Positions 55,681 through 64,000 of a stretch of DNA of 64,000 bases are shown here, one piece after another. Made by a program: the position numbers and the translations under genes. The stretch is from Leptidea sinapis (Eukaryota > Arthropoda > Insecta > Lepidoptera > Pieridae): positions 248,001-312,000 of the forward strand of contig NC_066273.1 of assembly GCF_905404315.1 (NCBI RefSeq). The letters are read 5' to 3'. The notes under the pieces are model-generated. The model searched no databases and was not told the origin of the DNA. It saw nothing but the letters and a program-made list of their open reading frames with translations. Position 1 is the stretch's first letter. Each line of letters opens with the position of its first letter.

Positions 55681-55814
55681 CTTTTATATATTCCTTATTA
55701 AACGCACTATTTAAAGTTTTCCATATTGCGAACAAAACGATTTAAAAGGAAAATTAAAATTTATATAAAAATAGAAGCTAACCACACCTATACGTTACAC
55801 ATTTATACAAACAT

Positions 55815-56196
55815 TTTGTTAACCGACTTCAAAAAAGGAGGAGGTTCTCAATTCGTTGATATTTTTTTTTAAGTTTGTTACCTCAGAACTTTCAACTGGA
55901 TGAACCGGTTTAGATAATTCCTTTTTTTTCGTTTGAAAGCTAGTTCTTACCGTGTAGTGCCATTGTTTATTTCTATTGTTGGAGTCGGTGTCAACTATAC
56001 CTTAGTTAAGGTTTGTATCTAACTATATCCATAGGTGAGATGTGCTTGAGTTTCACGCACAACTTGACAAGGCGAGAGGTGAGGTGGTGGGGCCGCGGCC
56101 GGAGGACATCGATTCCAAAAACATTTTATACATTTTAGTGCATATTATATCTATTGTTTTGGAATAGTTATTTTAAGTTGGGTGTTTTTTTGTTAA
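55815..56196. repeat. Interspersed repeat ending beside GrC
   Basis: AACCGACTTCAAAAAAGGAG opens it, and TTAGTGCATATTATATCTAT near its end matches 46840-46890. A widespread insect repeat by phrase recognition; class not determined. It ends about 20-35 bp before the first visible GrC exon. Confidence 0.5.
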
Positions 56197-56214
56197 TTTA
56201 TTGGATTGGGGTAG

Positions 56215-59200
56215 CCTAATGGCAGCCTACAGTTTATTCATTAACGACCTTCGTCTTTTAAAAATTAATTTTAATATTCGTGAATTTTTTTTAGAAAAAT
56301 TATTGTTACACATATTTCTTATCTCAAGTGCATTATATTTGGCGAAATTTGGAAGAAATTGGAACGAAATATTTCAGGCGATAAAAATCTTGGAAAAGAG
56401 AACAACACGAATTGAAGATCCTAAAAAACTAGTTAAGCTCATCGACACGATAACGCTATGGGGATTATTTTTATTTTCACGTAAGTTATATACTGGCAAT
56501 ATTTTTTTTAATGGAAGAATAGTACAAGCAAGCGTACAGATAACCTGATTTGAACGCTTACGCTAAGGAAATCACAAAAGCGTTGCTGGCCTTTGGGAAA
56601 TGTGTAATATGTTTTTTCAAGGTACCCATGCCGTATCGTACCGGAAACACCGCCCAACGAAGCTAATTTCTCAGCTTATATGTTCCTACGTGAAAAAAAG
56701 TATAAAGAACCGCAGTGTAGACATCAAGCCATATATCCAGATGGTGGGGATGCTATGGTAATTTATGGCGTGTCATACGAAGGTGAAATTTGGTGGCAGG
56801 AATTAGACGAAATAGAATTAGACTGTTCGGATCACTTCCTGTACTAAATGTGGTAGACGATACACAAACAAAATGAAGCGACGTCTGTACAACGCCAAGT
56901 GATCTAGCTGTTCAAAGAGTACTAGATTGCACGTCAAATGATTCGAGTTGATACCGGGGTGCGACACACCAGAGACGATAGCAATAATTCATTTGTGGTA
57001 AGACCTGCGTTTTATAGAGCGCTAGCATGTGGGCCAGTTTGAATTATTGTCCTTCAGAGACGCTCAGCTTCAAAAGAACTATGTTAATAATATAAATCTT
57101 GGTCTAGCTAAGCTTGCTAGCTTTTAGAAGTGGGAAAGTGGGAGAGTCACACTGCCGTCCTATGACGTCAGCACAATCGGGACAGTCTCGTCCGGGTTAA
57201 TTACCACTCGCACAGAATACCAGCATGAAGTAGCAGCCTAGCGCCGCTATGTATCGCATAGGTTAGTGTCGAGGACCGGAGCCCTCCCCCCCCCCCCCCT
57301 CAAACAAAATATGAGAGCGGTCCGAAAAAGATATAACCCCAAGAGGGTACTGGCTCTACCGGAGCCGGAAAATCCCTCCCCAAGCACTCTCGCTCGGGCT
57401 GCCCTTCGTATTCTGGGGTGGGCACAGAACTGCGCATGACCGAGGACAAATGAGGAAGAAACACCACGGCACTTCACTCCATGCTTAACGTGACCTTTTG
57501 CAATATCAGAAGAATTCACTCCATTTTAAACGCCGTCCACCACCACCTTGAGACGGCGCAGCCAGCCTTTCAAATTCAAATTCAAATACTTTATTTCTCA
57601 AAATAGGATAACCGCATCACTTTTTGAAGTCAAGAAAATATACAAATAATAGAATAATACAGCCCTACTGCTTATAAATTAAAATAGTATGCAGACCTTA
57701 AAATTATTAACATTGCTTTAATCCCATGCACTTTTATCTGTTATATAATCTTTAATTGTAATAATATAATAAGCTTTTTTTAAAAGTTTCTGTTTAACAA
57801 ATATTTTAAACTTTTTTAATTGTAGTTTGCAAATTTCTTCAGGGATTTTATTATAAAAACGGACACATTGTCCTCTGAATGATTTGTCTATTTTCGTTAG
57901 CCTTGTGTGAATCAGAGCAAGATTATGTTTATTTCTAGAAATAAACATAATCTTGCATCATAGTGAATGTCACTGTTTTTTTGAAACGATCTATATTTTT
58001 ATGCACAAATATTAGGTTTTAAAATATGTATTGACATGGTATGACTTGACATCTCCTTAAATTTATCTCTCAATGAATGTCTACTGGACAGATTGTAGAT
58101 TGCTCGAACAGCTCTTTTCTGCAGCACAAAAATCGTTTAAATATCACTAACGTGTCCCCACAGTAATGTACCGTAAGACATAATAGTATGGAAATAACTA
58201 AAATATACAACACGTGCCGTGTCTTCGTTTGTGAGCTGGCGAATTTTCCTTAGAGCTGCAGAACTAAGTCTATTCGCCAAACCTGCTATATGTGGACGCC
58301 ATTGGAGTTTTGCGTCTAAAGTAATACCCAAAAAAACTGTGGTTTCTACAAGTTCCAAGTACTCCACGTTCACATTTACATTTGAATTCACCTGACTGAC
58401 ATTTGGGCTTATGAATTTAATACATTTTAGTTTTCTTACTATTCAAAAGCAAATTATTAGCATTGAACCAATGAACAATTTTGGACCAAGCATTGTTTAC
58501 ATCATCCAAGACTGATTCACGTCTTTTAATTTTAAATAAAAGGGATGTGTCATCAGCGAATAAAACAATTTCATGATTATCCTTAACAACATATGGCAAA
58601 TCATTTATATAGATCACGAATAGAAATGGACCAAGAATTTAACCCTGTGGGACACCCATTTTTATGGTTGATCCAGGGGCGCGCTTTCCATTGATATCGA
58701 CAGTCTAAATTCTATTTTCTAAATAAGAACTAATAAGTGTCAGTGCATTGTTCCTGATACCATAGTTTTGTACTTTCCTGATAAGAGTCTCGTGTTGGAC
58801 GCAATCGAATGCCTTAGATAGATCACAAAAAACACCGAGCGCGGTCGCTCAACACCTGCATCAGTTGTTGAGCGACCTTTCGTAAATCCAAACTGTTTAC
58901 ACGTCAGCAAAGTACTAAAGTGTGTCTGAATTTGATTTAAAATAAGTTTTTCAAAGATTTTACTGAAAACAGTATCTGTATCAGTATCTGTATTGACAGA
59001 TATAGGTCTAAAATTTGAAAGATCACTAGTATTACCTGATTTAAAAACAGGTATTGTCTTACTGTATTTCATCAGATCAGGAAAGGTACCACAGTCAATA
59101 CATTTATTAAATATTATTGCTAATTGTGGAGCTATGACAGAGATTATAGTTTTAATGAAACTGACAGAATGACACCAGAGGTCAATTGTATTTTTTAATT

Positions 59201-62200
59201 TTAAACAGTTAAATACTTTAACGACCTCAGTATAGTGCACATATTGAAATTTAAAATATTTAGAACATTCTTCGACATTTTCTTTCAACATAGTTTCAGC
59301 TAGTAGAGGTGAAGAATTTAGGGACTCAGTTGTTGAGATTGGGATATTCAAAAAGAAATTGTCAAATAATGAAGCTATTTCAGTTTCTGATTTAACCGTT
59401 TTCCCGTTATATTGTAGGCAATAATCAGTCTTATGTGATTAGACTTTCTTGTCTCAGCATTTATAATGCTCCATGTGGTTTTTATTTTATCATTGCTATT
59501 CTTAATCTTTTCACTTAAATAACGAGATTTAGCTATTCTACATACTATTTTAAATATTTTGGTATATTTTTTAACATAAGTGATGAATTTAACACTTGTG
59601 TTAAATTTTTTCTCATTATATAATTCATACAGTCGTTTTCTACTTTTATGGATGCCTACAGTAGCCCAGTCACTAAAGTATGGCCTTTTATTTATAAAAA
59701 TAGTCTTGGGTGTAAATACTGAGTTATATTCCTCACTAACAATAATTTTAAAAAATGCATTATAATGTGTATTAGGGTTTTCACATACCTTAAGTGATGG
59801 TAGTTTTAACATCAATTATGTTTAAACATTTCAAAGTGTTTTGTGGTTTTCACATTACAGTACATTCTTCTTTAGATTTATTTGTAATACTAGGCAATTT
59901 AAATTGTACTTGCTGACCACAGTGGTCAGAAGTAAGCTTACTTATAATATACTTATTAGTTATTGTATTACAATCTGTAAAAATATTGTCTATGCATGTT
60001 GCTGAAAAAGATGTAAGTCTAGTAGGTTCTAAGAATATAATTTTACAGTTAAATTATTGAAACAAACTTTTTAATTTGATGCACAAAGAGGAATTTTCCA
60101 ATAATAAATCTACATTGAAGTCTCCACACATGAATATTTTTTTGTTTTTATTACAAATCATTGATAGAGCTTTCTCCATTACATTTTCAAAACTGTCATA
60201 TGGTGCCGAGGGTGGTCTGTATATGCTCATAATTATTAATTGCTCCAATTCAACACAGGCTATTTCAATAATCCATTCTATTGAGAGTCTGACAATGTCT
60301 TTTCGCTCCTTATATTTCAGTTCATTACTGATCAGTATTAAAGAGCCACCATGTATGGCTTGTTCTCTACTGAATGAACTACCAATCTGGTGACTATTTA
60401 AATTAAAAATTAACTGATGACATTTTAGCCAATGTTCTGTAATGCACAGTATATCTATGTTGTCACAGTTCATGAATAACTCTATTTCCAAATCTTTACC
60501 TAGCATAACCTGTATATTTTGGTGTACTAAGTTTATAAATTTAACATTTTTTGTAATAAATAAATAAATAAATAAGTATTTAACAAAAAGTTGTGTTTCC
60601 TTACGGAGACGCAGATATCTCGACCTAGCGATACATCATATTTAACGTACAGACTACGCAGGGCGATCTGTGCATAATTTTGCATTGGCGTATGGTCTGT
60701 CCCAATTGGTTGAGTCGCCAACGCGGCTATGTGGATAGCCACATGCCGTCCTTATTAGATCTTCTGCTGACTACACATCCCGATGGTTACCAGGTCTTTG
60801 TCGACGCCCCTCTCGGAACGTCCGACTATTGCCTGGTCAGGAGCCACCGCATTTGGCACTACAAGTCAGCAGATTGGGAAAGGTTGCGTTCCTTTTTTGC
60901 ATCCTACCCTTGGAGCAGGGTTTGTTTCCCTTCGGATGATCCTAGTGCCTGCGCCGTTGCAGTAGCCGATGTGATACTACAGGGCATGGATATTTTTATA
61001 CCAAGCTCTGTAGTACCGATCGGGGGCAGATCACAGCCTTGGTTCGATGCGTCAATTAAAGCAGCATCTGACTGCAAAAAACAGGCGTATCGAACTTGGG
61101 TTGCGGTGCTGGGCACAAAGGATCCAAACTGCAAAGTTCTGAAGAGGAAATATAACCGTGCCTCCAGATTTTTTAAGCAGCAAATCACCCGTGCGAAATC
61201 GAAGCACGACGTCAAAATCGGTGAGCAGCTTTCCAGTAACCCGACCGGAACACGCAAGTTCTGGTCATTGTCGAAAACTGCTGGCCCATACGGCAAAAGA
61301 GAAAGCCGATCTCCTGTGCGCTCGTTTTGCCTCTAGCTCGATTCTTGACGAACAACGGAAAGACAGCGCCGACCATCCCGCGGTGTCAGAGCTCTATGCC
61401 TGAAGTACAGTTCAGACAGAAAACTACATTTCTCCAATCGTGCTTAGAACGTGTGCCCCTGGCTTGACGCCGGTGCTAACGCGTTTATTCTGGCACTCTT
61501 ATTCAAAAGGCGTAGTCCATGACTGATGGAAGTCAGCCTTTGTCCATCCGCTCCAAAAAAAAGGAGACAGTTCGGATCCGGCAAATTACAGACCTATAGT
61601 TATTACCTCCCCGCTCTCCAAAATCATGGAGAGCATAATCAACCGCCAGCGCTTGGTATACCTAGAGTGTCATCAGTTGATCAACGACCGACAGTACAGC
61701 TTTCGCCATGGTCGGTCGGCAGGTGATCTTCTGGTATACCTAACACATAGATGGGCGGCGGCTATTGAAAGCAAGGGGGAAGGCCCGGCAGTCAGCCTGG
61801 ATATAGCGAAGGCCTTTGATCGTGAATGGCACAACGCACTCCTCTTAAAACTTCCATCATTTGGGCTTCCCGAGAGCTTGTGCAAGTGGACCTCCAGCTT
61901 CCTCACTGGGTGCAGCATACAGGTCACTGCTCGAACCCGAAGCCCGTGAATGCTGGAGTACCCCAAAGCTGTGTGCTATCTCCTACGCTATTTCATCTGC
62001 ATATCAATGATATGTTGGACACCTCCAACATACATTGCTATGCAGACTACAGCACCGGTGATGCCGTATACACAAGCCATGCAGGTCTCCCTCGGGAAAT
62101 CGTCGACCAGTGCCGGGAGAAACTTGTGTCTTCTATCGAGTACTCTCTTGATAAGGTCGCGGAACGGGGTAAATTGAACCTTGTCCAATTTAACCCCCAG

Positions 62201-63345
62201 AAGACTCAAGTTTGCGCGGCTACCACTAAAACACCCCATTTGTCGTATCACCGCTCTTCGACAACACATCCCTTAAAGCCTCGCCTAGTATCGGAATACT
62301 GGGTCTCGAAATCTCGAGCGATTGCCAATTTCGTGGCCATCTGGAGGGCCATCAATAGAGCACGGCAATACTTCAAGCCAGCCCACATTCTAGCGCTCTA
62401 CAAAGCGCAGGTCCGGCCACACATGGAGTATTGCTGTCATCTCTGGTCTGGCGCACCCCAGTATCAGTGCGACCCATTTGACCGCGTGCCACGCAGAGCA
62501 GCTCGAATCGTCGGGGACCCCTTGCTCTGTGAACGGCAGGATCACTTGGCGTTGCGTAGAGACGTCGCTTCATTGTGTGTCTTCTACCACATTTATCACG
62601 GGGAGTGTTCCGAAGAGCTGTTTAACCTGATTCCTGCCGCCGAATTCCACCCTCGCACGACACGCCAAAAGTTAGGATATCATCCCAACCTTCTGGATGT
62701 GTGGCGGTCCTCCACAGTGCGGTTTTCAAGGAGCTTTCTTCCTGCTGTAGAATGAGCTCCCTTGAGCGGTGTTTCCGGTACGGTACGACATGGGTACCTT
62801 CAAAATAGCGCGTACACCTTCCTCAAACGCTCTTGTGATTCCTCTGGTGCTGCAAGTGAATGTGGGCGGCGATGATCACTTAACACTAGGTGACCCACAC
62901 GCTCGTTTGTCCTCCTATTCCATAAAAAAATACTTTTACTACTTTTAAAAGGTTACCCGTCAGGTGGATGCCTATGTTCCTTTTCTAAAGTGTCAATAAC
63001 GCTCCTGTCGTTCCTCTGGTTTTGCAAGACAATGTAGGCGGCGGTGATTACTAAACATCAGGTGCCCCGTACTGTCGTTCGTCTTCTCTTGCATAAAAAA
63101 ACAATGTGCAAAGCTTGTTAAGCAATTATAAACTTCACTAATTATTTTCTTCTATCTAATTATATTCTTATTATGTTTCAGTTGAGATCGGACTACATTT
63201 ACTATTTGCCATAGAAGATACGAAATTATGCTCCGATCATAACAATATTACTTTAAAATTGTTTTGGAATAAGTTCTTTATAACAAACCATCGGCATTAT
63301 TTTTCATATCTACCTAATACGGTATTTGTTGGATTTACATTAGAG
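56215..63345 (+). CDS. GrC: third gustatory receptor, partial
   Basis: Two exons join in phase 1: about 56233 (or 56215)-56480 and 63182-63345. Encoded landmarks: SSALYLAKFGRNWNEIFQAI with the W at the place of GrA's SCSWQ, a loop with EDPKKLVKLIDTITL, then across the splice LEIGLHLLFAIEDTKLC and KFFITNHRHYFSYLPNTVF. The phase-1 intron before (L/V/G)E(H/I) matches GrA and GrB. The next exon border differs: here the exon runs on past the HR-YF-LP stretch and ends in phase 0. Upstream N-terminal exons were not found, and the WNF-D and C-terminal exons must lie beyond 64000. Best read as a divergent sugar-type receptor. Confidence 0.65.
56233..56480 (+). CDS. GrC exon (TM3 and loop)
   Basis: Donor CAC|GTAAGT at 56481. 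Two possible acceptors, GGGGTAG (exon from 56215) and CCTACAG (from 56233); both give phase 2 in, unlike GrA/GrB, so the 5' border is unsure. Confidence 0.65.
56503..57080 (-). mobile_element. LINE-A 3' fragment, old, next to GrC donor
   Basis: Divergent LINE-A tail and protein end on the minus strand (GAAGCGACGTCTGTACAACG, CGCTAGCATGTGGGCCAG). It starts 22 bp after the GrC donor. Confidence 0.75.
57110..57568 (+). mobile_element. LINE-A copy 4, 5' part
   Basis: Matches the 5' leader of copy 1 (GTGGGAGAGTCACACTGCCG, CGTCCGGGTTAATTACCA, a C run near 57290) into the start of the endonuclease. It is interrupted at 57568 by LINE-B and resumes at about 60591. Confidence 0.82.
58137..59351 (-). 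pseudogene. LINE-B reverse transcriptase, broken
   Basis: Minus-strand order: fingers and first motifs at 58740-59351 (SKTIPVFKSGNTSDLSNFRP, KQFGFTKGRSTTDA), palm at 58417-58617 with the catalytic box LFADDTSLLFKIKRRE, then thumb at 58137-58391 (FLGITLDAKLQWRPHIAG, SYFHTIMSYGTLLWG) and a C-terminal piece down to 57718. Frame changes separate these pieces, and a 40-bp palindrome interrupts the tail at 57917-57956. Confidence 0.85.
59375..60506 (-). pseudogene. LINE-B endonuclease and linker
   Basis: 60054-60506 reads DILCITEHWLKCHQ (catalytic E), IMSIYRPPSAPYDSFEN and IFMCGDFNVDLL (GDFN motif), an APE endonuclease lacking its first motif. The SDH end lies in another frame near 59900. 59375-59815 is the linker before the reverse transcriptase, with KSRYLSEKIKNSNDKIKTTW. 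Confidence 0.8.
60591..62930 (+). mobile_element. LINE-A copy 4, main part
   Basis: Resumes the interrupted LINE-A with a ~570-bp endonuclease deletion (jump near 60650), then fingers, palm, tail and the 3' end CTATTCCATAAAAAAA at about 62930. Confidence 0.85.
60680..62755 (+). pseudogene. LINE-A copy 4 endonuclease/reverse transcriptase
   Basis: 60680-61336: endonuclease C-terminal half and linker (SLLDLLLTTHPDGYQVFV, GTSDYCLVR with the usual H of SDH changed to Y). 61626-61949: palm start with DRQYSFRHGRSAGDLLVYL and DIAKAFDREWHN. 61826-62755: VNAGVPQSCVLSPTLF and, in CYADYST, the second Asp of the catalytic YADD box replaced by Tyr. Frame shifts and missing catalytic residues make it inactive. 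Confidence 0.85.
62936..63110 (+). mobile_element. LINE-A 3' fragment, old
   Basis: Poorly conserved LINE-A tip (AATAACGCTCCTGTCGTTCC, GGCGGCGGTGATTACTAAAC, CTTGCATAAAAAAA), directly behind copy 4 and in the same orientation. Confidence 0.7.
63182..63345 (+). CDS. GrC exon (VEH-equivalent to pre-WNF)
   Basis: Acceptor TTATGTTTCAG at 63181, donor GAG|GTAATT at 63346; 164 nt, 2 leading bases completing CTT (Leu). Encodes EIGLHLLFAIEDTKLCSDH and KFFITNHRHYFSYLPNTVF. Confidence 0.7.
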
Positions 63346-64000
63346 GTAATTCTTTATAGATTATAAGAAGTGAAGTGAAGTGAGATTATCTCACTTTCTA
63401 GATATTCTTAGCTGCAAGAAAAATCTGTTTATTTATATTATACGCTTATGAATAAATGATGGAATTAATGATTTATTTATTCAACAAAATGCAGTTACAA
63501 TAGGTCGAAAATAATTTCTGATGAGCCTTATACATTTTACCAGGATAACTGGTGTTTGAATATTACATTAAATTAGATAAAAGAAATAAAGAAACAGAAA
63601 CATGATAGGATTAAAAAGTTAATTTATAATTACAAAAATTTATACAAATAAAGCATAAAAATAAAATAAAAGTTATGATTAAAATGTCAACATAATAAAA
63701 GTCCAAAACCAATTATTGTCAATAACTTTAAAGTATCCTTAACCTTTAGGTAGTCCTTAATTTAAGATAAGTTACATAAGATTATCACGAAATAATTCTT
63801 AAATATTGTAATAGCATTTGTTAATGAGCAACTCATGAGTTCTCCTTTTAAATTTATTAAAAGTGCTGCTTTTATAGTCGTCAGAAAGTTTATTTTACAT
63901 AGTTATTGCCATGCAGTGTGTACTCTTTCCAAACATCTGTAGTAGCGATGAAACATACCCTTGGTAGGCTATTAATGCAGTTTTCTTTTCTGAGGGTTGA
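63346..64000. other. GrC intron; possible LINE tail on minus strand
   Basis: No further GrC exon seen. At 63780-63990 the minus strand reads in part TFNKFKRRTHELLINKCYY-like text, resembling the end of a LINE ORF2. Weak. Confidence 0.35.

Larger units (their letters stand above)
57569..60590 (-). mobile_element. LINE-B nested inside LINE-A copy 4
   Basis: Jockey/CR1-type LINE on the minus strand. Its 3' end at the left is AATAAAGTATTTGAATTTG, with TTTGAA repeats, and the 5' side at the right is truncated in the endonuclease, ending in an (AAAT)n-like stretch near 60558. Removing it rejoins the LINE-A text (GCAGCC..., then GTGTTTCCTTAC...GAGACGCAGATATCTC) without loss, which fixes both borders to within a few bases. 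Confidence 0.88.

Overview
This is an AT-rich, transposon-dense piece of an insect nuclear genome, very probably a moth or butterfly. Short exons sit in long repeat-filled introns, and the window holds APE-endonuclease LINEs, RTE-type LINE tails, mariner and Tc1 relics, one Ty3/Gypsy element, tRNA-derived SINEs and a roughly 300-bp SINE-like family seen on both strands. No bacterial-style genes, operons, rRNA or CRISPR arrays are present. The assignment to Lepidoptera is inferred from repeat style and receptor type; no species is claimed.

The host genes are gustatory (taste) receptors of the insect sugar-receptor type, spread over many exons. GrA (+ strand, about 5.65-16.7 kb) and GrB (- strand, 40.4 down to 25.5 kb) are tail-to-tail paralogues with matching exon lengths and intron phases. 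Both end in the family's C-terminal TYhhhhhQF-like motif (TYVLVLVQY in both). GrB gives an uninterrupted 1221-nt coding series from eight exons; only a short upstream N-terminal exon may be unseen. GrA lacks the counterpart of GrB exon 4 (182 nt, carrying WNFQD), and joining its neighbouring exons directly would create an immediate stop. GrC (+ strand, 56.2 kb to beyond the window) is a more distant relative seen as two exons.

Almost everything else is mobile DNA. LINE-A (APE endonuclease plus YADD-box reverse transcriptase) occurs as one 3.4-kb 5'-complete insertion with an 8-bp target duplication (11339-14735), two large - strand copies (21474-22710, 28471-31092), one copy split by another LINE (about 57100-62930), and many short 3' fragments. 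LINE-B (FADD box) forms the nested insertion at 57569-60590 and several fragments. The Gypsy element (41453-45446) has 600-bp LTRs, an ATAC target duplication and large pol deletions; a second, inverted LTR-gag fragment lies at 10558-11304. Its LTRs carry a tRNA-like A-box/B-box segment. Mariner copies are at 1733-2332 and 3170-4391, and a Tc1-like transposase at 54084-55195. A 0.92-kb long-TIR element (25663-26584) and a 221-bp MITE (32171-32391) lie in GrB introns.

Unusual structure includes a perfect 78-bp inverted repeat (48411/49117), four short near-perfect palindromes inside retroelement copies, and transposons ending within 8-35 bp of several receptor splice sites. I saw no clearly new biochemical system. 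The most noteworthy items are the GrA exon loss, the palindromic retroelement junctions and the tRNA-like module in the Gypsy LTR.
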